From positions 5,543,001 through 5,607,000 of the forward strand of contig NC_085072.1 in NCBI RefSeq assembly GCF_963662255.1: a DNA stretch of 64,000 bases. The letters are read 5' to 3'. This document shows, in pieces, positions 1 to 16,800 of the stretch. A program made the translations under genes and the position numbers. Position 1 is the stretch's first letter. Each line of letters opens with the position of its first letter. This DNA is from Cinclus cinclus (lineage: Eukaryota; Chordata; Aves; Passeriformes; Cinclidae). The notes below the pieces were generated by a model that saw nothing but the letters and a program-made list of their open reading frames with translations, ran no database searches and was not told the origin of the DNA.

Positions 1-114
1 TAAATGCTCCAAAATCTGATATGCAGAAAATATTGTCTATTTGGACTCAACTTTTTTGTCCCTGGCTTTGTGTTGCTCCATGGCAACACAATCCCAGCTG
101 GGAGGGTGGACATG

Positions 115-300
115 TGGGGCAATATAGAATCCCAGCATGGTTTGGGTTGGAAGGGACCTTATTGCTCATCTCATGCCACCCCTGTCATGGGCAGGGACAG
201 CTTCCCCTCTCCTGTGTTGCTCCAAGCCCCGTCCAGCCTGGCCTTGGACACTTCCAGGGATGGGGCAGCCACAGCTGCTCTGGAAAACAGATTATTTCAG
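115..300 (-). mobile_element. CR1 LINE 3'-end fragment
   Basis: The plus strand reads as the reverse complement of a CR1 3' end: AGAATCCCAGCATGG, then GGTTGGAAGGGACC, the GCCACC..GTCATGGGCAGGGACA block and a CCAAGCCCCGTCCAGCCTGG block. Heavily 5'-truncated, about 180 bases. Confidence 0.8.
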
Positions 301-837
301 CTCTCCAGCGCTGTGAGATGAGGACAAATTCTGCAGTCTGGCTTGCACCATCCATTGTGGGAGGCCAGATCCAAGGAAGATCCCTGACTGGTGCCACGGG
401 AAGGGGGTGAGAGGCATTAAAGCTGTCCAGACACATCAACCTATTTCCAATTTGCCCAAAAGAGGAGGAGAACCAGGATACGAACTCCCAGTGTGAACAC
501 TGATGAAAACCTGCAGGAAACCTCATTTTTCTGCACGTTTTGCAGCTTTGTTCCCCTCCAAACACAGGCTCAAAGCTCAATGAAATCCATAAAAAGCCCT
601 TGGTAAGTGTCCTGCTCCAGTCAAGTCTTAATGAGCCAATCTGTCATGTCCTTTTGCACAGAGGTTGTATTTTCTCTTCAAATTTTTACTGCCTCAGGAA
701 AAGCTAAAAGACAAGAACCCCCTTTGCTCTATCAAGAATGTGTCCTGGGCATGTTCGATCCTTGGAGCAAGGCAAAACCTGTGGCCAGGTGTGAAATATT
801 TGCAGGTAAGAATGACTCCCTCCTTTGGGCTGAAATT

Positions 838-975
838 CCCCAGAATCCCAGAATGGTTTGGGTTGGACGGGACCTTAAAGCTATGGGCAGGGACACCTTC
901 CACCATCCCAGGTTGCTCCAAGTCCCGTCCAGCCTGGCCTTGGGCACGTCCAGGCTGCTCAGGTTTGTCCCGGGA
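838..975 (-). mobile_element. CR1 LINE 3'-end fragment
   Basis: Begins CAGAATCCCAGAATGG and continues through GGTTGGACGGGACC and the GGCAGGGACACCTTCCA block to the GTCCAGCCTGGCCTTGG block. A short, 5'-truncated CR1 copy in antisense orientation to the plus strand. Confidence 0.8.
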
Positions 976-2383
976 GCCACGAGATGGCACTCCAGGATCG
1001 GTATTTCCCTGCCACAGGCTCTCCAACCCGCGCTCGGCAGCTTTTCCTTCCTTTATTGCTTTATTGGAATGTGAACACGGGCGCAGGAAGGGCTGCCCCG
1101 GCTGGGGGGATGCTCCCCTGGAGGAATCGCTTTGCTGGGGATTCTCAGCACCAGTGCAGGGGGACGATTTAGGAGCTGCCCTCCCTGGCCTGGCATTGAG
1201 GCTGTGGGTCTTGCCTGGAGTAAAAACCAGCATGCCACTCTCACTCCGCTCTGAAAGCACAGCTCCGGCCCCCGGCTGCTCCTCCAGGTCTTGTCCGTGC
1301 CGGGCTGATCCCTGCGCGGCTGATCCTTGGAGTCGTGGCTCCCGCTGCGTCTGCCTCATTTCTTGTTGCTCATAGTAATGAGGAAATTCTTGCCAGAGAG
1401 CTGAGGACAAGCCCCGTGTGCCCCAAATCCGCAGCTGGGTCACTCTTCTGCTTGGGCACAAGAGAATCCCACCAGCTGGGCTGGGCATCCCAGGGATGTG
1501 TGATCCCAGGGGGATGGGGAGATAAATCACACTCTCACCATCCCACATCACGTCCTCCTCTATAGTCAGCTCCATTTTTACACAGTGCGAGAAGAGAATA
1601 ATTAACTTCCAGCCCAAATCACCTGGATCTCTCCCTCCACATCCCTGTTCCTGCTGGGTATGGAATCTCCAGGCCCCAGCAGTGATGGAGCCTCATTTAC
1701 CAATAAATAATGCAGCCAGTCCCTTGTCCTTCAGCACTGCAGAAATGGAGACACAGCAGGGACTTGGATCTCTCTCCTGGCTTCCTGCTGAGCAATTCCA
1801 CTGCAGCTGCTCCTGGGGAAAGAGGCAGCTTCCATTTTTACTAGGGTTCATATGGGAGGAGGTAATTTCCTTCACAAAACAGAGCTCTGCTTCTGTAAAA
1901 GCCTCGCCATGGGAGGCACTGGGTGAAAGCCTTTTCCTGCTCTCTTGGGTTGTCCAAGGGAAATCTCCAGCTGAGCCACATCCTTCTGGGGGACTTCCTG
2001 CCCTGGGGTGGCTTTGGGATGTCAGACACCGTGCAGGGAAAGTGAGAACAAGCCTTGCACCCAGGGATGGGGAGCTACCAGAGCAAGAAATAGTTGTGAG
2101 TCTGCAGGGATCTGCTCTGGGATGGTTTGTGTCTGGGGTGGTGAGTTTGGCCTCCCTGGGTGGGAATTTGGGCGTTCCAGAATCACTTTTTGTAGCTCCA
2201 ATAAAAGAGCCAGTCTTGACTTCCACCCCTCAGTCCTGTAGCAATCACAGCTCCCAAAGCAGAATTGTGATGACCAAAGAGTCCTTGGCCAGCACAAAGC
2301 AGCTGGTGCCTGCCAGCTCCCTCCTGACTCCTGCCATTCCATCAGAAATAAACGTGCAGCCAGCAGCTCAGAACCACCCACAC

Positions 2384-2389
2384 TTTATT
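2384..2389 (-). terminator. CYM: Poly(A) signal of the CYM-type gene
   Basis: The minus strand reads AATAAA here, about 70 bases downstream of the stop codon at 2458-2460. This gives a short 3' untranslated region typical of the family. No competing signal was seen closer to the stop. Confidence 0.75.
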
Positions 2390-2457
2390 TGTGCTGAAAG
2401 CTGTGGCTGTGCTCTGGGCGTGCACAGAGCCACAGCACTGCTCACATCGTGCTGGAT

Positions 2458-7047
<4,590 letters not shown>

Positions 7048-7080
7048 CCTGCCAGGACAGCCAGGGTGAATTCCCACAGG

Positions 7081-7088
7081 TTTATAAA
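7081..7088 (-). promoter_or_regulatory. CYM: TATA box of the CYM-type protease gene
   Basis: The minus strand reads GCTTTATAAACC, a strong TATA element whose first base is about 40 bases upstream of the ATG at 7047. A start site 25-30 bases downstream would fall near 7053-7060, leaving only a very short 5' untranslated leader, as in other pepsinogen genes. The tissue specificity cannot be read from this alone. Confidence 0.75.
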
Positions 7089-7367
7089 GCCCCTGCCCAC
7101 CCCACCTGCCGTGCCAAGAGCAGCCGGAACCAACGGGAGCTGCCCCCTCCCCTCCTTTGGGCACCCGGCCAAGGCAGGTGGCACCCAGGGACTGAAGGAC
7201 ACAGCAAACACGAGCCACATGTCACCTGGCAGGGGGGAACTGCCCCCTTATACCACCCATGATCCTCTTCTGGGGACCCGATGCTCCCCACTAGATGCCA
7301 AATCCAAACTCTCCATCCTTTAGACCCCAAATCCTCCAACCTGACCAGGCACTGCCTGGCTGAGGGC

Positions 7368-7860
7368 ATGGAATCACAGAATTCCAGGATAATTCGTGTT
7401 GGAAGGGACTTTAATGCTCATCCAGTCCCACCCTCCTGCCATGGCAGGGACACCTTCCACTGTCCCAGGCTGCTCCAAGCCCCAGCGTCCAACCTGGCCT
7501 TGGACAATTCCAGGGATCCAGGGGCAGCCACAGCTTCTCTGGGCACCCTGTGCCAGGGCCTGCCCACCCTGCCAGGGTGGAACTCATCCATCCCTGCCCT
7601 CTGGCAGTGGAAGCCATTCCCTGTGTCCTGTCCCTACATCCCTTGTCCCCAGTCCCTCTCCAGCTCTCCTGGATCCACTTTAGGCCCTGGAAGGGGCTCC
7701 TGGAGTTTTCTCCTCTCCAGGTGATCAGCCCCAGCTCTCCCAGCCTGGCTGCAGAGCAGAAGACTCCAGCCCTGGGAACATCCCCACGGCCTCCTCTGGG
7801 ATTGCTCCAGCAGCTCCACGTGCTCCTCACGTTGCAGACACCAGAGCTGGAGGCATCATT
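7368..7860 (-). mobile_element. CR1 LINE 3'-end copy upstream of CYM
   Basis: Starts with GGAATCACAGAATTCCAGG and GTTGGAAGGGACTTTAATGC and extends about 490 bases through the CTGTCCCAGGCTGCTCC, GTCCCTCTCCAGCTCTCCTG and CTGCAGAGCAGAAGACTCC blocks. It lies about 300 bases upstream of the CYM TATA box and runs in the same strand direction as that gene. Confidence 0.85.
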
Positions 7861-9076
7861 TTGACTTTTCAGCTTGGCCACCAACGCCCTTGCAAAGCGC
7901 AGGGGGACCCCTGTTTACAGGAATGTCCCCCCAGGCTGGCACGGGGCCCCTCTGGTGCTGACGAGCGTGAGCCCCGGTGCGGGGTGTGACGCAGTTCCCC
8001 GTTATCTCAAACCCCATTCAGGCAAACAGGACAAGGTGACCCCGTGGCGCCGGGCTGTGCCCCAGGTACGGAACCATCCCGTGGAGATGGAGCCCCCCAG
8101 AGCTCCGGGATGGACAGCGGCTCCTGGAGCCCCCCGAGCCCGGGGTGCGGGGCTGAGCCCGGGGGTTTTTGGGAGGAGAGCCCCGGGCTGCGGGGAGTGA
8201 CGGGCACGGGGGATGTGAGAGCGTGTCCCCAGCCACTGCACCTCCTCCAGACCCCCACACCTGCAGGAGGACGGGTCTCCTTGTGCGGGGAAGGGAAAAG
8301 ACAAGGGATTTTTTTTTTTTTAATTGTTTAATCTCCTGTAGGAATTGCTACTGTGAGGATGCTGTGGGCAAAGCCGCTCCCAGTTTGGGGACTGGGATGT
8401 CCCCTCTGCTGCAGGGACACAGAGGATTTCTACAATGGGGGTGGCTCTTGCAGTGCAGCAAAGCAGGAATTTATAATGATTTATAACCATTTATAATGGT
8501 TTATAATAATTTACAACTATTTTTCTGCTGAAATTGCCCACGTGGTTTGTAGAGGAGTGGGAAGTGGCTGGGCCATGACAGCCAAAAGGGCTCATCCCAG
8601 TTTGGTGTCAGGAAGGAGTTCAAGATGGATTTGAAATGTGGGAAACCACTAGGATGAATTGTAGGAACCACATTTGCAACAAAAATTTGCTCCAAGCTAA
8701 AAATTAATTTCAAAATGAACATAAATTATTGAAATAATAAATATCTTTAAGTAATTATATTGATATATAATGTATGAGGTATACTACAAATCATAAAAAG
8801 TAAAACATAATTATATATTCTGTATTTTAATATTATGTAAATATATAAAACTCCTCAAATCCAGTGAAGAAGAGACTAGAGTAGAACAGAATAGAGAATT
8901 TAATACAGGGCAATTAGAATATATTAGAATTACAATATAAGATGATTGGAATGGAATGGAATTGAATGGAGAAGAGGATATTGCCCTGCTGTTTGGAAAC
9001 CATCCGTGCAATTATTTTAGGTGTGGAATATTCAGACCAGAATGTGGCATATGTGGGTTTGTGACAACTTGGCTGT
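7861..9076. other. Intergenic DNA between CYM promoter side and minisatellite
   Basis: Holds a moderately CpG-rich patch (about 7900-8230), an A/T-only tract with imperfect TTTATAA repeats at about 8462-8525, and an AT-rich stretch at about 8695-8865. Next to the large array, at about 8940-8970, is a short run of GGAAT-like pentamers. No exon or known element was recognised. Confidence 0.5.
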
Positions 9077-12000
9077 ATGCCATGCCCTGATCCCATCCCA
9101 TGCCCTGATCCCATCCTATGCCCTGATCCCATCCCAGCCGTGTCCCTGATCCCATCCCATGCCCTGTTCCCATCCCATGCCCTGATCCCATCCCAGCCGT
9201 GTCCCTGATCCCATCCCATGCCCTGATCCCATCCCAGCCGTGTCCCTGATCCCATCCCATGCCCTGATCCCATCCCATCCCATGCCCTGATCCCATCCCA
9301 TGCCCTGATCCCATCCCAGCCGATCCCATCCCATGCCCTGATCCCATCCCAGCCGTGTCCCTGATCCCATCCCATGCCCTGATCCCATCCCATGCCCTGA
9401 TCCCATCCCAGCCGTGGCCCCGATCCCATCCCATGCCCTGATCCCATCCCAGCCATGTCCCTGATCCCATCCCAGCCGTGGCCCTGATCCCATCCCATGC
9501 CCTGATCCCATCCCAGCCGTGTCCCTGATCCCATCCCAGCCGTGGCCCCGATCCCATCCCATCCCATGCCCTGATCCCATCCCATGCCCTGATCCCATCC
9601 CATGCCCTGATCCCATCCCACCCGTGTCCCTGATCCCATCCCAGCCATGACCTGATCCCATCCCAGCCGTGTCCCTGATCCCATCCCAGCCGTGGCCCTG
9701 ATCCCATCACAGCCGTGGCCCTGATCCCATCCCATGCCCTGATCCCATCCCAGCCATGCCCTGATCCCATCCCATGCCCTGATCCCATCCCAGCCGTGTC
9801 CCTGATCCCATCCCATGCCCTGATCCCATCCCAGCCATGCCCTGATCCCATCCCATGCCCTGATCCCATCCCAGCCGTGTCCCTGATCCCATCCCATGCC
9901 CTGATCCCATCCCAGCCGTGTCCCCGATCCCATCCCAGCCGTGGCCCTGATCCCATCCCATGCCCTGATCCCATCCCATGCCCTGATCCCATCCCAGCCA
10001 TGCCCTGATCCCATCCCATGCCCTGATCCCATCCCAGCCGTGTCCCTGATCCCATCCCATGCCCTGATCCCATCCCAGCCGTGTCCCTGATCCCATCCCA
10101 TGCCCTGATCCCATCCCATCCCATGCCCTGATCCCATCCCAGCCGTGGCCCTGATCCCATCCCATGCCCTGATCCCATCCCAGCCATGACCTGATCCCAT
10201 CCCAGCCATGGCCCTGATCCCATCCCATGCCCTGATCCCATCCCATGCCCTGATCCCATCCCAGCCGTGTCCCCGATCCCATCCCAGCCGTGTCCCCAAT
10301 CCCATCCCAGCCGTGTCCCTGATCCCATCCCAGCCGTGTCCCTGATCCCATCCCATTCCCTGATCCCATCCCAGCCGTGTCCCTGATCCCATCCCATGCC
10401 CCGATCCCATCCCAGCCGTGTCCCCGATCCCATCCCAGCCGTGTCCCTGATCCCATCCCAGCCGTGTCCCTGATCCCATCCCATTCCCTGATCCCATCCC
10501 AGCCGTGTCCCTGATCCCATCCCATTCCCTGATCCCATCCCAGCCGTGTCCCCGATCCCATCCCAGCCGTGTCCCTGATCCCATCCCATGCCCTGATCCC
10601 ATCCCAGCCGTGTCCCTGATCCCATCCCAGCCGTGTCCCCGATCCCATCCCAGCCGTGTCCCCGATCCCATCCCAGCCGTGTCCCTGATCCCATCCCATG
10701 CCCCGATCCCATCCCAGCCGTGTCCCCGATCCCATCCCAGCCGTGTCCCCAATCCCATCCCAGCCGTGTCCCTGATCCCATCCCAGCCGTGTCCCTGATC
10801 CCATCCCATGCCCTGATCCCATCCCAGCCGTGTCCCTGATCCCATCCCATGCCCTGATCCCATCCCATGCCCTGATCCCGTCCCAGCCATGGCCCTGATC
10901 CCATCCCATGCCCTGATCCCATCCCAGCCGTGTCCCTGATCCCATCCCAGCCATGCCCTGATCCCATCCCATGCCCTGATCCCATCCCAGCCGTGTCCCC
11001 GATCCCATCCCATGCCCTGATCCCATCCCAGCCGTGTCCCTGATCCCATTCCAGCCATGCCCTGATCCCATCCCATGCCCTGATCCCATCCCAGCCATGT
11101 CCCTGATCCCATCCCAGCCGTGGCCCTGATCCCATCCCATGCCCTGATCCCATCCCAGCCGTGGCCCCGATCCCATCCCATCCCATGCCCTGATCCCATC
11201 CCATGCCCTGATCCCATCCCATGCCCTGATCCCATCCCACCCGTGTCCCTGATCCCATCCCAGCCATGACCTGATCCCATCCCAGCCGTGTCCCTGATCC
11301 CATCCCAGCCGTGTCCCTGATCCCATCCCATGCCCTGATCCCATCCCATGCCCTGATCCCATCCCAGCCATGGCCCTGATCCCATCCCATGCCCTGATCC
11401 CATCCCAGCCGTGTCCCTGATCCCATCCCAGCCGTGGCCCTGATCCCATCCCATGCCCTGATCCCATCCCAGCCATGCCCTGATCCCATCCCATGCCCTG
11501 ATCCCATCCCAGCCGTGTCCCTGATCCCATCCCATGCCCTGATCCCATCCCAGCCGTGTCCCTGATCCCATCCCATGCCCTGATCCCATCCCATCCCATG
11601 CCCTGATCCCATCCCAGCCGTGGCCCTGATCCCATCCCATGCCCTGATCCCATCCCAGCCATGACCTGATCCCATCCCATGCCCTGATCCCATCCCATTC
11701 CCTGATCCCATCCCAGCCGTGTCCCCGATCCCATCCCAGCCGTGTCCCTGATCCCATCCCATGCCCTGATACCATCCCAGCCGTGTCCCTGATCCCATCC
11801 CAGCCGTGTCTCCGATCCCATCCCAGCCGTGTCCCCGATCCCATCCCAGCCGTGTCCCTGATCCCATCCCATGCCCCGATCCCATCCCAGCCGTGTCCCC
11901 GATCCCATCCCAGCCGTGTCCCCAATCCCATCCCAGCCGTGTCCCTGATCCCATCCCAGCCGTGTCCCTGATCCCATCCCATGCCCTGATCCCATCCCAG

Positions 12001-13860
12001 CCGTGTCCCCGATCCCATCCCAGCCGTGGCCCTGATCCCATCCCATGCCCTGATCCCATCACATGCCCTGATCCCATCCCAGCCATGCCCTGATCCCATC
12101 CCATGCCCTGATCCCATCCCAGCCGTGTCCCTGATCCCATCCCATGCCCTGATCCCATCCCAGCCGTGTCCCTGATCCCATCCCATGCCCTGATCCCATC
12201 CCATCCCATGCCCTGATCCCATCCCATCCCATGCCCTGATCCCATCCCAGCCGTGTCCCTGATCCCATCCCATGCCCTGATCCCATCCCATGCCCTGATC
12301 CCATCCCATGCCCTGATCCCATCCCAGCCGTGTCCCCGATCCCATCCCAGCCGTGTCCCCGATCCCATCCCAGCCGTGTCCCCGATCCCATCCCAGCCGT
12401 GTCCCTGATCCCATCCCATGCCCCGATCCCATCCCAGCCGTGTCCCCGATCCCATCCCAGCCGTGTCCCCAATCACATCCCAGCCGTGTCCCTGATCCCA
12501 TCCCAGCCGTGTCCCTGATCCCATCCCATTCCCTGATCCCATCCCAGCCGTGTCCCTGATCCCATCCCAGCCGTGTCCCTGATCCCATCCCATGCCCTGA
12601 TCCCATCCCAGCCGTGTCCCTGATCCCATCCCATGCCCTGATCCCATCCCATGCCCTGATCCCGTCCCAGCCATGGCCCTGATCCCATCCCATGCCCTGA
12701 TCCCATCCCATGCCCTGATCCCATCCCAGCCGTGTCCCTGATCCCATCCCAGCCATGCCCTGATCCCATCCCATGCCCTGATCCCATCCCAGCCGTGTCC
12801 CTGATCCCATCCCATGCCCTGATCCCATCCCAGCCGTGTCCCTGATCCCATTCCAGCCATGCCCTGATCCCATCCCATGCCCTGATCCCATCCCAGCCAT
12901 GTCCCTGATCCCATCCCAGCCGTGGCCCTGATCCCATCCCATGCCCTGATCCCATCCCAGCCGTGGCCCCGATCCCATCCCATCCCATGCCCTGATCCCA
13001 TCCCATGCCCTGATCCCATCCCATGCCCTGATCCCATCCCACCCGTGTCCCTGATCCCATCCCAGCCATGACCTGATCCCATCCCAGCCGTGTCCCTGAT
13101 CCCATCCCAGCCGTGTCCCTGATCCCATCCCATGCCCTGATCCCATCCCATGCCCTGATCCCATCCCAGCCATGGCCCTGATCCCATCCCATGCCCTGAT
13201 CCCATCCCAGCCGTGTCCCTGATCCCATCCCAGCCGTGGCCCTGATCCCATCCCATGCCCTGATCCCATCCCAGCCATGCCCTGATCCCATCCCATGCCC
13301 TGATCCCATCCCAGCCGTGTCCCTGATCCCATCCCATGCCCTGATCCCATCCCAGCCATGTCCCTGATCCCATCCCATGCCCTGATCCCATCCCATCCCA
13401 TGCCCTGATCCCATCCCATCCCATGCCCTGATCCCATCCCATCCCATGCCCTGATCCCATCCCAGCCGTGTCCCTGATCCCATCCCATGCCCTGATCCCA
13501 TCCCATGCCCTGATCCCATCCCATCCCATGCCCTGATCCCATCCCAGCCGTGTCCCTGATCCCATCCCATGCCCTGATCCCATCCCAGCCATGTCCTGAT
13601 CCCATCCCATGCCCTGATCCCATCCCAGCCGTGTCCCTGATCCCATCCCATGCCCCGATCCCAGCCCAGCCGTGTCCCTGATCCCATCCCAGCCGTGTCC
13701 CTGATCCCATCTCATGCCCCGATCCCATCCCATGCCCTGATCCCATCCCAGCCGTGTCCCCGATCCCATCCCAGCCGTGTCCCTGATCCCATCCCATGCC
13801 CTGATCCCATCCCAGCCATGTCCTGATCCCATCCCATGCCCCGATCCCAGCCCAGCCGTG
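9077..13860. repeat. 4.8 kb G-rich minisatellite with higher-order structure
   Basis: A continuous tandem array. The basic unit on the plus strand is CATGCCCTGATCCCATCC (18 bp), intermixed with 22-23 bp variants such as GCCGTGTCCCTGATCCCATC and its GCCATGTCC and GCCGTGGCC relatives. On the minus strand each unit carries GGGATGGGATCAGGG, so runs of three G with loops of 2-4 bases recur throughout and would permit G-quadruplexes. Rare-variant markers repeat at long range: the ACCCGTG variant at about 9617, 11236 and 13038, and the ATTCCAGCC variant at 11042 and 12844. This shows 1.6-1.8 kb segmental duplications inside the array. The minus strand is open in nearly every frame, a by-product of the repeat and not evidence of a protein. 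Confidence 0.95.
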
Positions 13861-16800
13861 TCCTGGCCGCTCCCACCCCTCTCTGGCTGGTGCTGCAGGT
13901 TCACCTTGGCACAGAACATCAAACAGAGCTGGGGACTCGCACGTGCGGGCCCCGAGGGGCTCCTGGCTCCGTTCTGGGATCAAACAGCCCCGGGGGCTCC
14001 GGGTCACACGCGCTGTTGATTTTCCCTGTCCCTGCTTTGCCGCCTGGGCTTCCCTCCCAGCGGGAGCTTTGTTCCTCTAGGGAGAAGTTAAAAGGGTATT
14101 TCCTACGTTTCACTCCCCTAAATGTGCTTTGGAACAGCTCATAAGTGGGGTTTTGATAAATTGCAGGGAAAACCCTGCAGGGATGCGGGAAAGGGGAGTT
14201 TATCCATCACCTGTATTGTGGACAGCTCCAATTCTCAACCTGAAATCAAGCACAGCCAGTTCTTGCCATGGGGGTGTCTCTCTATTTAATCAAGGGATTT
14301 CTCACTAAATTGCCACTTCCAATAGTTGAAAGCCAATTGAATTGGCAATTAAATTACCAATCATCTCAGTGAAGATGAAGGAAGAGGTGGATGGGGGCAC
14401 TCTGAGCACGAAGCAGGTCCCACTCTGTCCCCCAGGATGACCAGAAGGGATCGTGGCACCCCCAAATCCTTCTCTGACCCATCTGCCTGACACTGGCATG
14501 GCAACACTAGGAGAACCTTTGGGATTCTCCCGAACTCCCCTGGGGTCACCCCTGCTCAGGGCACCTCTCTCCCAGGAGCTCCCAGCACAAACCCATCATG
14601 GATGAAGAGCTGTGGGAATTACAGCTCAAAAAAAAAAGCACAAAAAACCCACCAGAAAGCAAAATTTCTGGGGTGCAACTCTAACACGGTGGCAAAAAGG
14701 GGATTTTACAGAGTTTTCCCTTTTCTGGATTCTCCTTGAGCATCCAAATATCCTCAAAACCCTCAAATTCTGTTAAAAACCAGATCCCAGGAATGATGGA
14801 GCCTCACTGCAAACTCGGGGGGCTGCACATCCAACCTCTGCCCTCTGGTTATTCAAAAGGAGCCGTTTAAGCTGGGGAATAATTTCAAGAGCTGCTCGAT
14901 CTGGATGGGGTCTGCAGGGGTTTGGAGAGATCCAGCCAAAACCACCCCAGGCTGGAAGGAAACAGCTCTGGCTCCCAGGGAAATGAGGAGCCAAGAGCCA
15001 CCTGAAGTTAGCAACAGAATTTCCACTGGTTGGGAAAAGCTGGGAGGCAGCAGGATGGAAAAGCTCTGCCTTGGTTTTAAACAGATTTTTCACTACTCGA
15101 GGAAAAAGGGGAGTTCAGATCTGCTGAGATCAACACCTAGGCTCCTGAAGTGTCATAAAAACCTGGATTCTGTCCCCAAAATTCACGTTTAGCATCACCC
15201 TAGATCCGGTGCTCACTCGAGAACACCGAATCCATGGACAGGGTGAGCAACCACCTCCCCTCAGTATTCTAAACAGCTCCCACCTCTTTGAATTATTTAC
15301 TGGGAGGGAAAAAGGAGAACTGCGGTTTTTGAGCCCTTGTCCCAGTCGGGAACATGTTCGGAGAGATGCCAGTAAAGATTAATTCATTTTTCCCTGCTGA
15401 AAAATTTGCTGGAATCTCACATTTCCCCAGAGGAGGAGCAGAACGAGCAGCTCACAGGTGTGATTATACCCTCACGGACTGAAGCAGTGGGAGCAGCATC
15501 CACCTGTCGGGAAAACGAGTTAAAATTAGGGGGAAAGGGAGAAAACCACGAAGGAAAGAGCACAGAGCAGCGATCCCAAAGGATCAGTGAGGATAAATCA
15601 CCGCAGGGGCGGTGGGTGAGGGGCAGGGTCCAGCCCAGGGGCTGCAGCAGGAGCTGCTCCCGGGCACCTCCTGCCCTTCGGAACCCGGTGTTCCCCGGGA
15701 CGGGCTCGGGAGCAGCAGGTGAGACCTGAACCTCAAACGGTGTCAGGTTAATAAACCACCGAGAAGGGCTAAAACCTCCTGCATCCTCCTCCCAGGGGGA
15801 TTTTTCACCGAGCCTGGATTTTTCCAAGCACGCCTCATGTCCGTATTTATTCCCGATGGGTATAGTGGAGAATTTAATGAAGAGTTTGTGGTAATTTATC
15901 TAAAAGAAAACCAAAGAATGAAGTTCAGTTGTTACTCCCAAGCCTAGCATGTAAAAATGTGTTTCCATGATAAATACCCCACAGAAAGAGAGGCTTGGCT
16001 GCATTTATTTGGGAGCACAAAATGAGACAGAGAGGGGAGAATGACTTTTTAGTATACATTTTAACTTGAATATAATTTGTAAATGTGTTGATTTATGGCT
16101 TGAAGCACAACCTTCGAATTGCTCCTGGGAGCACAAGGGAATAAAAAGGCTGAAAAAGCTGGAAGAGGTGGAATGATCAGCTTATATTTTTAGTTTGTGT
16201 ATCCTGGGAGGATGCAAAGGAGAACATCCTGGTGTGCCTAGAGCTGGGGAGCCTCAAAAAAACCCACCCAGTGCTGTCCACAGTCACATTCAGCAGGGAG
16301 CAGGAAATTCCTGCAGCCTCAGCCATGGGATGTCCCCACAGAGCTGGGGTCACTCCTCACCCCCTCCCCATCCCACGGAGCACCTCTGGGAGTCCAGCAA
16401 TAAAAACTGTTAAAATAATTTAAAAATAACAGCAGACAAAAATTGGAATACCCTTCCATGGCCAACACCTAGGTCTGCTATCCCAGATCCTGGATTTGGC
16501 TGGGGCATAGATTGTGCCTAGGACCCTTCTCAGAACAAGTGGGACATAAAACTCAATTCCCCCCCCAAAAAAATAAATAATGCTGGATTTGTGATTTTGA
16601 CCCATCAGGATGGATTTTCCCAGCCCTGGATTGCTGGGAGCCATCCCTGGGGTCTCAGGCTCCTTTCCAGCATCATGAATTCAACCTCCTTTGGCTTTTC
16701 CCACTGAGAAATGAACAGCCCTGTTTTGGGGAGCTGATTTTGGGGCTGTTCCCTGCTGGACCTGGTGCACAGGGACACATCAGGGGCCCAGAGCAGCCCT

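Larger units (their letters stand above)
1..2383. other. Intergenic DNA downstream of CYM, no gene recognised
   Basis: Apart from two CR1 remnants (about 115-300 and 838-975), this stretch shows no exon-like open frame with family resemblance. Open frames at 694-1617 (minus) and 1682-2461 (plus) have low-complexity, non-conserved translations. One runs through a CR1 piece and the other is antisense to the CYM 3' untranslated region. Confidence 0.6.

Noticed and set aside
694..1617. 307-codon minus-strand open frame
   Set aside because: Runs through a CR1 remnant and low-complexity DNA. No family features and no splice sites.
8914..14007. Giant minus-strand open frame of 1,697 codons, and a second of 1,636 codons in another frame
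   Set aside because: Both are the same tandem repeat read in different frames. The unit simply contains no stop codon on that strand, and the third frame is also nearly open. There is no start context, splice structure or protein family.
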